The notes under the pieces: generated by a model
Databases searched by the model: none
Told to the model about the DNA's origin: nothing
Seen by the model: only the letters and a program-made list of their open reading frames with translations
Part shown: positions 9,046 to 17,600 of the stretch, piece by piece
How positions within the stretch are numbered: the first letter of the stretch is position 1
How the letters are laid out: every line of letters begins with the position of its first letter
Program-made: the position numbers and the translations under genes
From: Mesorhizobium sp. CAU 1732
GTDB lineage: Bacteria > Pseudomonadota > Alphaproteobacteria > Rhizobiales > Rhizobiaceae
Direction of reading: 5' to 3'
Length of the DNA: 64,000 nucleotides
Assembly: GCF_039888675.1 (NCBI RefSeq)
Contig: NZ_JBDQQR010000001.1
Span: 1,922,001-1,986,000 of the forward strand

Positions 9046-9621
9046 TTGGCCCATCCGGTAATCTTCGCAGATCGCTCGTCCCTGCGTTCCCTCGGGACAC
9101 CGCCCACGTCACCTGATTGGAACGTGGGGGGAGACATCGAAATCGGCGTAACCGGTCCCGGTGCACTGAGCATCGAGGGCGGCGGCACGGTCACCACGAC
9201 AGTTGGCGTTCTCGGTCTCACTTCGGCCTCCACCGGAACGGCGATGGTGACCGGTCTAGGCTCCACCTGGACGAACAGCGACGTTCTCATTGTCGGCGTT
9301 CAAGGCTCCGGCACGCTGATCATCGAGGAAGGCGGCGCAGTGAGTAATACTGATGCCTACATCGGTCATGCCTCGGGTGCGGGCACAGCGACGGTCACCG
9401 GTGCCGGGTCCGTCTGGGCGAACAGCGACTCCCTCTACATCGGGGCAACGTGGTCGCGCGATATGCGCAATACGATGGCGTTTGCGGTCATCTCTTACCT
9501 TGTGATCCTGTTCGCGGTGTCGCCGCAAGCGGCTGCTGATGCCTTCTTTGAATTCCTTCTTGGTGATGGAAAGAAATCCACGCGCTGGGGCGCTGCCGTT
9601 CGACATCCGTTGCCGCGCTAA
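9046..9621 (+). pseudogene. Truncated autotransporter passenger-repeat fragment
   Basis: Residues encoded by about 9115-9450 consist of the glycine/threonine-rich beta-helix repeat of type V autotransporters, with units such as GTAMVTGLGSTWTNS, GSGTLIIEEGGAVSN and GTATVTGAGSVWANS. Full proteins carry many such units, a signal peptide and a C-terminal beta-barrel. Here only about two units remain, with no signal peptide and no barrel. After about 9445 the frame runs into an unrelated hydrophobic segment (MAFAVISYLVILFAVSPQA) and stops. I read this as a deletion-scarred leftover at the edge of the island. The stretch 8904-9045 upstream shows no recognisable gene. Confidence 0.6.
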
Positions 9622-9681
9622 GGCGCATTCTGTTATCAGACCCGCGAAACCGATTGCTCCAGCGAACCTCTAAGTGTGGAG

Positions 9682-9723
9682 AAAAGAAGAAGGCCCGGAT
9701 CCTGATCCGGGCCTTCTTCTTTT
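9682..9723. terminator. Strong bidirectional Rho-independent terminator
   Basis: A perfect 20-bp stem (arms 9682-9701 and 9704-9723) flanks a 2-base centre. The stem is GC-rich in the middle and has an A-run at its 5' edge and a T-run at its 3' edge, so it can terminate transcription from either side. It lies 60 bp after the truncated autotransporter frame and 25 bp before the iterated repeats. Confidence 0.85.
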
Positions 9724-9748
9724 CAAGCCGCCAATCCCTTAACGAGGT

Positions 9749-9849
9749 GAGCGAACTTCGAGTGTCGATCGAGCAAAGTATCCTGACGTTGAGCAAGATT
9801 CATTGACGCGTCAGGCTACTTCTCCTGGCGCGTCACTAATTCTCGCTCA
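9749..9849. repeat. Iterated about 20-bp repeats, candidate TnsB-binding transposon end
   Basis: Three head-to-tail units start with GAGC at 9749, 9771 and 9791 and share the pattern GAGCAA..TTC..TGACG. A fourth copy is inverted: bases 9790-9815 match the reverse complement of 9824-9849 at about 21 of 26 positions, around an 8-bp centre. Multiple short, partly inverted protein-binding sites next to transposase genes are typical of Tn7-like ends. These lie about 190 bp beyond the stop of the TniQ gene. I did not find a convincing matching set beside the TnsA gene. Confidence 0.5.
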
Positions 9850-9973
9850 CCGTGGTACGTAAACTATTGAAATCGCAGGGATTTTATATATACCGCTTCA
9901 TGGATACTCATCCGCTACTCGCACGAAGGCTGCTCAGAATCGACGCCTTTTGGGCGCCAACCGGATGCTGGGC

Positions 9974-10011
9974 AAAAGAAACCCCCCGGGCCGAAGGGCA
10001 CGAGGGTTTTC
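9974..10011 (-). terminator. Probable terminator of the transposition operon
   Basis: On the minus strand an AAACCC...GGGTTT stem with a roughly 19-base loop is followed by CTTTT. It lies 28 bases past the stop of the TniQ-like gene, the last gene of the tns operon. The loop is long, so the call is moderate. Confidence 0.45.
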
Positions 10012-10038
10012 TCCGCGATCGATGGGAGTAGGGGAAGC

Positions 10039-11868
10039 CTAGGGGATATCCGACCTCCGATAGAGGGTTTGCCCCAGAAGGTCAGGGTCGGCGACCGGCT
10101 CGACTCCTGCGGCGACCAGCGTCTTCTTCACGCGCCGGAAATGGTCGCCCCGTTCCTGAGATAGGACACGCAGAGAGACGAACTCGCGCCTGAACCGGGC
10201 AAGTTCATCGGCGCGGACGATCGGCTGCATCCATTTCGTTACGGGGTTCTTGACGATATCGACAGCAATGAATCCCTGATCGACCAAGGCCTTCACCGCG
10301 CGCGACTTCGCAGGAAGGAGGCGCTCCAAGTCCCTCATGCTGTAACCCTCATAAGCCGGTCCGGTGACTAAAGGCCGGACCTCATCCGCGTCCACAAGCA
10401 CGGAAAGAAATCCCGAGTGGCCGGGATCGCGGCCAACCCGGCTGAGCTTGCCGTCAAGTACCAGAGCCACGACATCCATCACTGCACTGCATGAATACCG
10501 GGCCGCGGCGATCAGCGGCATCAATTCCGGATTGCCGTGGAGATCCGGATCGGCATCACGCAGCAAACGCTCGAGAAAGCCATCGAGATCGCTCTTCAGG
10601 ATTGCATGTCCACCCTTGGCTCGGCCACCCGCCATCATCGGCGTAATGAATTCCCGCTCCAGCAGGCCGCGGTCGTGGGGCCGGGGAACGTTCAGGTAAT
10701 CCCGCGCCCGTTCCATGCTCATGGACTCCGCGAGGCCCTTCAGGAGCGCATCGGCTTCCCCTACGTCGAAGGTGACCTTGTTGTCGGCGGAGCCGGTGAG
10801 GCCGGGATCGGTGAGATTCGCCCTCTGCAGCATCCTGCGCATGCGTTTGGGATGCAGCCCGAATTCCTGCGACGCGGACCGGACCGAGTGCTTCCGGCGG
10901 GCAGTAACCTGGCGCCCGAAGAGAACGTCGCCGGGGCCGAGGGCCAGCGTATCCAAGGCGTGGTCGACGATGATGTCTCGTACCGGGTCGTATGCCCTGT
11001 CACGGCACTCGTGAGCCAGCCAGTCGTACAGGCGCCCATACATGACCTTCGGGCCTTTTGCGGAGCGGCTGTCGCGGAACGGCGCCTGCAGGTCGTCCAG
11101 GAACGCCCCGATGCTTTCGGCTCCGTTGTCGACGATGTCGAAGCCCGCGGTCTCGCACAGCCACGCGTCGTCACCATCGATGTCATCCAAAGTAACGCCC
11201 GGTCCGTGGACCGCAACCGCGCCGGCGACGAGGGGAAGGTGCAGGGCCGCATACATGGGCAGCCCGTCCAGCCAAGATTCGGTCGTCTTGCCGTCCAGCC
11301 GCCGGAGAAGGTAGCGTTCGAACCGCGACGGCGCTCGCAGCGACGCGTTATCCACGAGTGACCGGAGCCGCGGGATGGCGTCCGCAATCGCGCGCGTGGT
11401 GTCGTGGACGGTGTGGGGACCATCGAGCTTCCCAATCTCGGCAAGGGCGATGCCGTGCTTGGCGCAGGTCCGGACGCCGCGGATGAGCCACATGCTGCGA
11501 CGGTGCGGCCGGGCGGCGAGGCGGCAGTCCAGGCGCTCGACGTCATCGGCCATGCACGCGGGACACATCCGCACGCGGTTGCGGACGAGGCTGGACTGCA
11601 ACAGGTCCTGGTTCTTGTGTCGGAATTCGCGCCTCCGCCCTTCCATGCGGGTGAACGACTCCTCCAGCAGCCGATCGCGCCGCACGCCCGCAAGGTCTGC
11701 CAGCGCGCCGACGGATTCCGACTCGCCGTTAATGACGCCGCGCGGGTCGATGCCGAAGTCACGGCAGAACTCGCGCATGTCGTCCCGGCAAGCCCGCGTA
11801 GATAGCCGTGAGGCGAAGTCCGACGGGGTCTCGCGGTCCCCGTGCTCCAAGGTCAGCGAAAGCTTCAC
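10039..11868 (-). CDS. TniQ/TnsD-like target-selection protein of a Tn7-like element
   Basis: A 609-residue protein starting with GTG 11868, which overlaps the TnsC stop (GTGA). It has a TniQ zinc-finger pattern, RMCPACMADD (about residues 99-108) followed by RTCAKHG (about 132), then the long helical, helix-turn-helix-rich region of TnsD-type proteins. TniQ/TnsD proteins bind a specific chromosomal attachment site and recruit TnsC. The length is larger than stand-alone TniQ and close to TnsD, which suggests site-directed insertion. No Cas genes are nearby, so it is not a CRISPR-guided element as far as visible. Confidence 0.88.
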   Translation of the reverse strand: MKLSLTLEHGDRETPSDFASRLSTRACRDDMREFCRDFGIDPRGVINGESESVGALADLAGVRRDRLLEESFTRMEGRRREFRHKNQDLLQSSLVRNRVRMCPACMADDVERLDCRLAARPHRRSMWLIRGVRTCAKHGIALAEIGKLDGPHTVHDTTRAIADAIPRLRSLVDNASLRAPSRFERYLLRRLDGKTTESWLDGLPMYAALHLPLVAGAVAVHGPGVTLDDIDGDDAWLCETAGFDIVDNGAESIGAFLDDLQAPFRDSRSAKGPKVMYGRLYDWLAHECRDRAYDPVRDIIVDHALDTLALGPGDVLFGRQVTARRKHSVRSASQEFGLHPKRMRRMLQRANLTDPGLTGSADNKVTFDVGEADALLKGLAESMSMERARDYLNVPRPHDRGLLEREFITPMMAGGRAKGGHAILKSDLDGFLERLLRDADPDLHGNPELMPLIAAARYSCSAVMDVVALVLDGKLSRVGRDPGHSGFLSVLVDADEVRPLVTGPAYEGYSMRDLERLLPAKSRAVKALVDQGFIAVDIVKNPVTKWMQPIVRADELARFRREFVSLRVLSQERGDHFRRVKKTLVAAGVEPVADPDLLGQTLYRRSDIP

Positions 11869-12983
11869 TTTCTCATTCCCTTCGTGTTGCGCCCCTTCGG
11901 CTTGCGTGCGCCCGTGGGCTTCCCCGTATCGTCGAGAACGTCCTCGTAAAGCGCCGATTCGACCGGGACGGCCGTCCAGTCATTGGCAAGGAAGGGATTG
12001 AGGTTGTCGTCGTTCCGCATTCCGGTGCGAATGGCGTAGACATCCGCAAAATGGCCGAGGCCAAGTTCTCCGCCGCTTTCCACCGTCAGGCATTCCGCGA
12101 TCGCGTCCTGCACGTATTCGACGACGATCCCGAACTGGTAAGTCGCTGCATGGAGCAGACGGTGCGCGAACTCTTCCGACTGAAGCTGGGCGCAGCCGAC
12201 AGACGGACAGAGGGCTACGAGATCCCTCATCGTTTGCCGAACTGCCCCTGCATGGTCGTCGAACGTCAGCGCCTCGAAAGGAAGGACGCGGACGCGCCGT
12301 TTCATGGAAGCATCGGCCTGGCAGAAGCGTGACAGCTCAGGCAGGCCTGAGAGAATCAGCCAGATAGGCCAGTCCGCTTCCTGCATCATCCGCTTGAACG
12401 TGTTCTCCACTTCTTGGGTCATGCTGTCGCTCTGAATCTCGTCGCCATGCTGAGCCTCGTCGATGTGGAGGATGCGGATGCCGCACTCCGCCATCAGCTC
12501 GCGCACGACAGGCCACACCTTGCTGTGCTGAATCTCCCGGCGGCCGTGGTAGCCGAGCTTGCGGGCGATCTCGTTGCCGAGAGCGCCCAGCGTGAACGGG
12601 GAGGGCGCTACGACGGACAGCAGCGGGCACCACTCGCCGGGCTTGCCGAAGCCTTCGAACTCAGAGCGGCTGGCGAATGCGTGGGCGAGGGCTCGGCTCT
12701 TGCCCGCCCCAGCCTCTCCGGTGACGACGAGCGCGCGGCCACCGCGCACCATGCCTTCCGCAGCGGCCACTCCGGGCTGCTCGCCAAGCTCGAGCAGCAT
12801 CGAGTCCAGGAGCCAGTCGATCTGTTCCATGAGCTGGTCGTCATAGGCCGTGGGCAGGTACGCCGAGAGCACGCGGCCTAGAGCCTCGTTCACTGCGCGA
12901 CGCTTGTCCGACTGGTTCGACACGATTCGATTGAGGAACTCGGCGGACCTTCCACCCACAATCTTGGTGTTCGTCATGCTCAT
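11865..12983 (-). CDS. TnsC/TniB-like AAA+ ATPase, transposition regulator
   Basis: A 372-residue AAA+ ATPase. Walker A is TGEAGAGKSRA (about residues 90-100), Walker B lies in ILHIDEAQHGDE (about 195) with the DEAQ typical of TniB/TnsC, and sensor 1 is in LILSGLPEL. These ATPases form filaments on DNA that connect the target selector to the transposase and impose target immunity. It begins at ATG 12983, three bases after the TnsB stop, and its stop overlaps the TniQ start, so B, C and D are one transcript. The basic C-terminal tail (GARKPKGRNTKG) probably contacts partners or DNA. Confidence 0.92.
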   Translation of the reverse strand: MSMTNTKIVGGRSAEFLNRIVSNQSDKRRAVNEALGRVLSAYLPTAYDDQLMEQIDWLLDSMLLELGEQPGVAAAEGMVRGGRALVVTGEAGAGKSRALAHAFASRSEFEGFGKPGEWCPLLSVVAPSPFTLGALGNEIARKLGYHGRREIQHSKVWPVVRELMAECGIRILHIDEAQHGDEIQSDSMTQEVENTFKRMMQEADWPIWLILSGLPELSRFCQADASMKRRVRVLPFEALTFDDHAGAVRQTMRDLVALCPSVGCAQLQSEEFAHRLLHAATYQFGIVVEYVQDAIAECLTVESGGELGLGHFADVYAIRTGMRNDDNLNPFLANDWTAVPVESALYEDVLDDTGKPTGARKPKGRNTKGMRK

Positions 12984-12986
12984 CGG

Positions 12987-15365
12987 TCAGTCCCCCTTCT
13001 TGAGAAAATCGGAGCCGAGACGGGTACGGCGCCGCGCCACGGGACGCTGCGACTCGTCGTAGTCATCCTCGTCACCAGCTTCCCGAGCAGCCTCCTCCGA
13101 CTGTCCGGTCACGCCGGCTTCCTGGCCGGCGTCAGCTTCCAGCGCGTCAATCGCGTCGTCTTCCAGTCCTTCGAACGACCGCCCGCGATCGCCCGCGACC
13201 GTGTAATCGAAGTGTTCCACCAACTCCTTCTCCAGCTTCAAAAGCTGCGTGCGGGACATCGCCGATGGGCCGATGCCAGCAGCCGCTGCGGAGTGCCTGC
13301 CCGCGTCCCGGAGGTCGCGTAGAGCGGCGTGGACAACATGTTCCCGCAGTTTCGATACGTCGGCATGCTTGCGCCTAAGAGCGGCCATCGCTTCGAGCCA
13401 GAGAGCAGCTGAAACTCCCTTCATGTCGACCTCACAGGGCACTGCGAACCACTCCGCGCCGGGCACGTTCTTCGACACCCAGATCATGTCCAGGTCCTCG
13501 AGATCGGCCCTCATGCGGACATCTGCCTGTCCAATTGACTTGCGAAGCTTGGCCGTCTCGGAGGAACGGTAGTAGCGTCCGAGGAAACGCACGCCCCGGT
13601 TCTGAATACGCCTGTTGTCGGAGAAGCCGAATACGGTCCTGATCACGTGTGGCGCAGGCGGGGGAAGCACCTTGTAAAGTGCGGCGCGCTCTACCCATGC
13701 GTCATTCGGGGTCTGGCCACCCAAGCCTGCGTGCGGCGAGTTGTGGTGGACGTCCACGATGTAGCGCACCAGCGCCTGACCGAGTGTCTCCGTCACCATG
13801 TTCGCGACGGCACCGGCGTCGTAGTCGCCCTTGTCGTCAACGCCCGAGAACGTCCGGCCTTGGAAGAACTGCATCAACTGGAGGTCGAGCGTCTCGAAAA
13901 ACCGCTCGCCCATGCCCCGGGCGTCCGGGTGCGAGGCGGGGCCGATTTCGTTGGCGGAGCCGATGTCGCGGACGGCGCAACGAAACCCCGCGTCGATGAA
14001 CTCTGACCCAGAGTCCGTCGGCACCGTTTCAGGCGTGCAGGCGTGGTGCCAGGTGGAGCGGCAGCCTGCCGCGATGGCGATCTCGCTTTTGTCCCGGCAC
14101 ACCATTTCCAAGGTACGGATCGCGGTGTCTGCGTTCGCGGTCCAGTTCAGCCTTGCGCCGAACACGACCTTCGTTGCCTCATCGACCGCAGCACACAAGA
14201 CGAGGCGTACCCTGCCGAGCTTGTCAACGAGTTCCTCCGGCATGCCTTCCCAGAACTCATGCGGAAGCTTCAGCGTCCTGAGCTGGACCCGCCAACAATC
14301 GATCGAAACACGTTCGCCCGGGAATAGGACGGATTCAATCCTACCGCTCACCTTGTGCTTTCTACGGGCGTATGCAGGGCCGCGGCGCGCTGCCTGGACC
14401 GTAAAGCTATCGAGCTTGCGGATTGCGCGCTCGAAGGTGCTCTTCGAGGGTACCGGCATAGGAGGAAGACCCTGTGCAGTCCGCTCCAGGTTCGCGGCCG
14501 CGAAGGAAGGAGCGTCGGTGCCGCGGAGGGGAGGATTGCCCTGGACCAGCCTTTGCGCATTCTCCTTCTCAAGCGTCATCGAACCCACCATCAGCTTGAA
14601 GAGGATCGCGGCAGAGGGGCGGCTGCGGTCGAGGTATGCCTGCACCCATTTCGCCATCAAAGCGACGGAATGCGGGTCGGTGATCTTCGGCAGACGATGG
14701 CCGACCCGGCCCTTGCGGTGGTCGCGAAGCGCCAGGATATCCCATTCATGCTGCTCGAGTACGCGAATCCAGCTGCGCAGGGTCGAAGGAGATGGCGCGT
14801 CCCTGCTCATTTGGACCTTCCGGGCGCGGATCGTCCGCTCGGCCGCGCCGCCCTGCTGTTTGAGGCGTGCACGCTCTTTGCCTCTGACGCTCCCGACGAC
14901 GTCTTCCTCTTCCACGCCGTAGACGAGTGTGGCCATGACCTTGCCGATAGCGCCTTTCAGCGCCTTGTCCGTGAGGCTGGTGTTGCCATCGTCGTACATC
15001 TGAACGACGTGACGGCAGAGCTGCCAGTAGAATGCCAGCTCTTCCCGGTCATCGTCCGGCAGGTCGCGGGCCGACTTGATGTCCGGCGAGCGGGCAAGCA
15101 GCTTCTGGCGGGACTCCCTGTTCTGTTCGATGCGGGGATCGAGCTTGCCATCCCCGACGAGCTCGCGCAGGTCGTCTTGGGAGAAGACCTGGCGGAGTTC
15201 GGGGTTCGCGAGCGGGCTGGCGGTAAGCACATGCCTGTCATGGCTGATGTGCTTGTAAAGAACCTCGTCGAATCTTTCCTTGATTGCGAAGACGTGACCA
15301 GGCTCGAATCCATAAGTGGTCGGAGCCGAAGTGCGGAAAGTATTGCCGTTGAAGACGGTCATCAT
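12987..15365 (-). CDS. TnsB/TniA-like DDE transposase
   Basis: A 792-residue Mu/TnsB-type transposase. The catalytic acidic residues fall in VSIDCWRVQ, PTDSGSEF and GMGERFFETL (first D, second D and E). These are followed by a HNSPHAGLGGQTPNDAW element common to rve integrases and a C-terminal beta-barrel region. N-terminal helix-turn-helix domains would bind the transposon-end repeats. I place the start at tandem ATG codons at 15365, which have GGAGA upstream; the open frame extends to 15449 but would overlap the TnsA-like gene. It ends in a basic C-terminus (RRRTRLGSDFLKKGD), the usual TnsC-interacting tail. Confidence 0.92.
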   Translation of the reverse strand: MMTVFNGNTFRTSAPTTYGFEPGHVFAIKERFDEVLYKHISHDRHVLTASPLANPELRQVFSQDDLRELVGDGKLDPRIEQNRESRQKLLARSPDIKSARDLPDDDREELAFYWQLCRHVVQMYDDGNTSLTDKALKGAIGKVMATLVYGVEEEDVVGSVRGKERARLKQQGGAAERTIRARKVQMSRDAPSPSTLRSWIRVLEQHEWDILALRDHRKGRVGHRLPKITDPHSVALMAKWVQAYLDRSRPSAAILFKLMVGSMTLEKENAQRLVQGNPPLRGTDAPSFAAANLERTAQGLPPMPVPSKSTFERAIRKLDSFTVQAARRGPAYARRKHKVSGRIESVLFPGERVSIDCWRVQLRTLKLPHEFWEGMPEELVDKLGRVRLVLCAAVDEATKVVFGARLNWTANADTAIRTLEMVCRDKSEIAIAAGCRSTWHHACTPETVPTDSGSEFIDAGFRCAVRDIGSANEIGPASHPDARGMGERFFETLDLQLMQFFQGRTFSGVDDKGDYDAGAVANMVTETLGQALVRYIVDVHHNSPHAGLGGQTPNDAWVERAALYKVLPPPAPHVIRTVFGFSDNRRIQNRGVRFLGRYYRSSETAKLRKSIGQADVRMRADLEDLDMIWVSKNVPGAEWFAVPCEVDMKGVSAALWLEAMAALRRKHADVSKLREHVVHAALRDLRDAGRHSAAAAGIGPSAMSRTQLLKLEKELVEHFDYTVAGDRGRSFEGLEDDAIDALEADAGQEAGVTGQSEEAAREAGDEDDYDESQRPVARRRTRLGSDFLKKGD

Positions 15366-15387
15366 AGTTCTCCTTGTTTGGTGAAGG

Positions 15388-16059
15388 TCAGGCGCGGGCG
15401 CGCCTGACGAAGCATTCGTACGAGACCCGGGCACAGTCCCGGACCTCAAGCATGCCGTCGCCGATCAAGCGGACAGCGGCGTTGAAGGCATTCCCGCCGA
15501 TGCCGGAGACGGCGACCAGGTCCCGCAGCCGGCACCAGCCATGAAGGCCCCCCACTAGCTTCGCGACGACCGCGTCCGAGGCCGCACAAGCAAGCCTGCG
15601 CGCGCGCAGCAACATCCGAGCGTCGTAGACATCGTCCGGGTGGATGTGGTCCTCGGTGCGAAGCAGATAGACGTCGGCGAATGCCTTGCCGATCTGTTCC
15701 TCGATGAGCCGTTGAACTTCGAGGATCCGGGATTTTTGGACCTTCGTCTTCGGCTTCACGTCTACCGCGACGCGAGTGGTGTCCTTCAAGGTCAGGAGTG
15801 CGTCGAACGTGTGCTCGCCTTTGCTCCCATCAGGCCACCTGAAGGTAACCAACGGCGGCTGGTCGAGGTAGTCCACGACCAGTTCGCTCACCAACGAGAT
15901 GTAGATGAACCCGCGCTCAGGCTTGCTCTCGTAGACGAACTCGCGGTTGCGTGCGTGGTCGACGACGGAGCCGCGAAAAGACGCGGTGGAGCGCAGCGGG
16001 ATGGGACGCGAGGCGCGGCTAGGTTCAGGCGGAACCCACGAGCCGCTGCCAACCGTCAG
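15388..16059 (-). CDS. TnsA-like endonuclease; start ambiguous, possible frameshift
   Basis: The protein has a TnsA-type PD-(D/E)XK core: FVYESKPER (catalytic Glu), VVDYLDQPP, HTFDALL (catalytic Asp) and VAVDVKPKT (Lys), followed by a winged-helix-like C-terminal part. TnsA cleaves the 5' ends so that the element leaves by cut-and-paste. The open frame extends from a TGA at 16098-16096 and contains no ATG, GTG or TTG before the conserved region. A CTG at 16059-16057 overlaps the TGA of the short upstream frame, a CTGA arrangement with AAAGGAG about 16 bases ahead. Either this unusual start, or a -1 frameshift from the upstream frame near 16080, or a sequence error must be invoked. The family call is firm; the 5' end is not. 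Confidence 0.8.
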   Translation of the reverse strand: MTVGSGSWVPPEPSRASRPIPLRSTASFRGSVVDHARNREFVYESKPERGFIYISLVSELVVDYLDQPPLVTFRWPDGSKGEHTFDALLTLKDTTRVAVDVKPKTKVQKSRILEVQRLIEEQIGKAFADVYLLRTEDHIHPDDVYDARMLLRARRLACAASDAVVAKLVGGLHGWCRLRDLVAVSGIGGNAFNAAVRLIGDGMLEVRDCARVSYECFVRRARA

Positions 16060-16205
16060 CTCGTTATAGATGAGCTCCTTTCGGCGGCCTTGCCGTCACC
16101 CACCGAGTCGGTGAGCACGACTGCCGAGGACAGCCAGTCGGGATGCAACTCGTCAGGCAACGGTGCCCGCGGAATGGAACGGTCGATGGAAACTTTCTTG
16201 CGCAT
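16056..16205 (-). CDS. 49-residue leader frame ahead of the TnsA-like gene
   Basis: ATG 16205 is preceded by AGAGGGG at proper spacing and encodes MRKKVSIDRSIPRAPLPDEL and about 29 further residues, ending at TGA 16058-16056. It overlaps the TnsA-like frame by about 40 bases and could be its true N-terminus, joined by a -1 shift near the CGAAAGG sequence around 16081. If so, the full TnsA-like protein would be about 270 residues, a normal TnsA size. Alternatively it is a separate small first gene of the operon. Confidence 0.5.
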   Translation of the reverse strand: MRKKVSIDRSIPRAPLPDELHPDWLSSAVVLTDSVGDGKAAERSSSITS

Positions 16206-16588
16206 GTTCAAACCCCTCTGAAACGCAGACTGCCGGGCTCCGCGGAACAGATCCACGGAGCTTACGAAGACGTCGAGGGACGGACTGGAAGCCGGGAGAG
16301 GGGTCCCGGCATGAACATACCGGAGGCCTCAGCCCCTGACTTCGCGGCCATCCCGCTCAGCTATCGATATGAACTTGAACAATGGTGATGCCCTCTGCCG
16401 CCGGCAAGTCGCTGCCGTGGAGGGGCCTTTTGGCGTCAATCAATGTAGGAATGCTTACCAGAATATATCGGATTGATAGGATCTGACGTTTTTCGATCGC
16501 CCGTTCTAAATGAAGGATTCCGGGGTGATACGATTGGCTATATCACGCTACGGGGCGCGAAGCGTCTGTGGCGACATGGGGGGATAAC
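16206..16588. promoter_or_regulatory. Divergent control region between the tns operon and the HEPN-like gene
   Basis: This 383-bp stretch must hold promoters for both the minus-strand tns operon and the plus-strand gene. I see a short GC hairpin at 16291-16310 (GCCGGGA/TCCCGGC) and an operator-like inverted repeat GTGATA-N10-TATCAC at 16525-16546. In a classical Tn7 layout the right end would lie here, but I found no convincing copies of the 9749-9849 repeats. Confidence 0.35.
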
Positions 16589-17278
16589 GTGACGGCCTAT
16601 ACGGACTTTCAAAACTCAATTGCGGCCGCGAATAGCCTCATCGCTATGTACAAAGAGCTTCGCCGTGCACGCGGACTAGGCCAGAGAGGCAGCCTTACGG
16701 CGGAAAATGAAGATCTGTTGTGGCTACCGCGATCTGCAATCGTCACGAGCCTCTCGGCCTTGGACGCATATGTGCATGCCGTCTTGTACGAGCGGATACC
16801 TCACGTCTTGCAGACGAACCCGATGCCGAACTCATTGGCTGAGGCGATGGTCAACATCGTGCCGATACGGAACGCCCAGAATTTTCGGGACGCAATGCCC
16901 GTGATTGCGGTGACGAATCTACATCAGGAACTAGCCAATCGACTGCGGGACAACTCGCTGACATTCCTCTCGTACCAGGCCCCTGAGAAGATCAACGCCG
17001 GCTATGACATGATAGGGCACACCGGGATATTTGACTCGGTATCTGCCCTATGGCCCGGTCCAAACAGCACCGCCGATGACCTGAAGCGAAGTCTCGCCGG
17101 CTATGTGAAGCGCCGCAATCAGATCGCTCATGAAGGCGATCGTGAGGCCAGTGGTGCGGTTAGGCACATCCAGCCGCAGTATGCGTCCAAGATCGCGGCC
17201 TTCGTGGAGAACCTGGTGTTTCGGCTCAATCGCGTTGTTTATCCGAACGAAATTATTGCTCAGCCGGATGCTGCCTAG
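16589..17278 (+). CDS. HEPN-domain-like protein (RiboL-PSP-HEPN type)
   Basis: A helical protein of about 229 residues. It carries an R-N-Q-I-A-H motif (RxxxxH) near its C-terminal third, in KRRNQIAHEGD, which is the active-site signature of HEPN ribonucleases, and a helical N-terminal half with an SLSALDAYVHAVLYERI segment typical of the RiboL-PSP/MAE_28990 HEPN group. GTG 16589 has a GGGGGGA ribosome site 6 bases upstream; the frame also opens at GTG 16568. HEPN proteins often act as RNases in toxin or abortive-infection systems. No MNT antitoxin partner is adjacent. It stands between the tns module and the restriction gene. Confidence 0.6.
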   Translation: MTAYTDFQNSIAAANSLIAMYKELRRARGLGQRGSLTAENEDLLWLPRSAIVTSLSALDAYVHAVLYERIPHVLQTNPMPNSLAEAMVNIVPIRNAQNFRDAMPVIAVTNLHQELANRLRDNSLTFLSYQAPEKINAGYDMIGHTGIFDSVSALWPGPNSTADDLKRSLAGYVKRRNQIAHEGDREASGAVRHIQPQYASKIAAFVENLVFRLNRVVYPNEIIAQPDAA

Positions 17279-17600
17279 TTTTCGGACTGGTGGGCTCTTA
17301 TTCCTCACCATTGCCTCCAACGGCAGGCCCCGGTACGTCGTGCACAAGGTGATCTGTCGGTTGCCGTGTCTGACGGATCACACGCGCGCCCCGAGTTCGA
17401 CCCCGACATTACCGGGCGATATTCTTGCCCGCATTGTTGGTGCGGCCCGAGTGAACCGCGTCAACGGACGGCGATGCGGTAGTGGACAGCACAAGACGTT
17501 ATTCCATTGTCAAGTTGGGTTTTCTAATATTAACCAATAATCAGAATTTGATTGACACCCTCTTCCGCCGGGCTGATGCCTATGTCGAAGGGGACCGCAT
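17279..17600. other. 322-bp intergenic region, no gene recognised
   Basis: No coding frame here looks real. The last about 100 bp are AT-rich (around 17500-17545, including TTGTCA and TATTAA-like boxes with short spacing) and could supply the promoter for the restriction-modification gene. A good ribosome site (AGGGGAC) precedes ATG 17601. Confidence 0.4.

Noticed and set aside
14355..15407. 350-codon plus-strand frame opposite the TnsB gene
   Set aside because: Antisense of the conserved DDE transposase; no motif or ribosome site.
10039..16205. CRISPR-associated transposon (CAST)
   Set aside because: TnsABC-TniQ are present but no Cas gene and no repeat-spacer array is visible in the window; the 9749-9849 units are adjacent, with no spacers.
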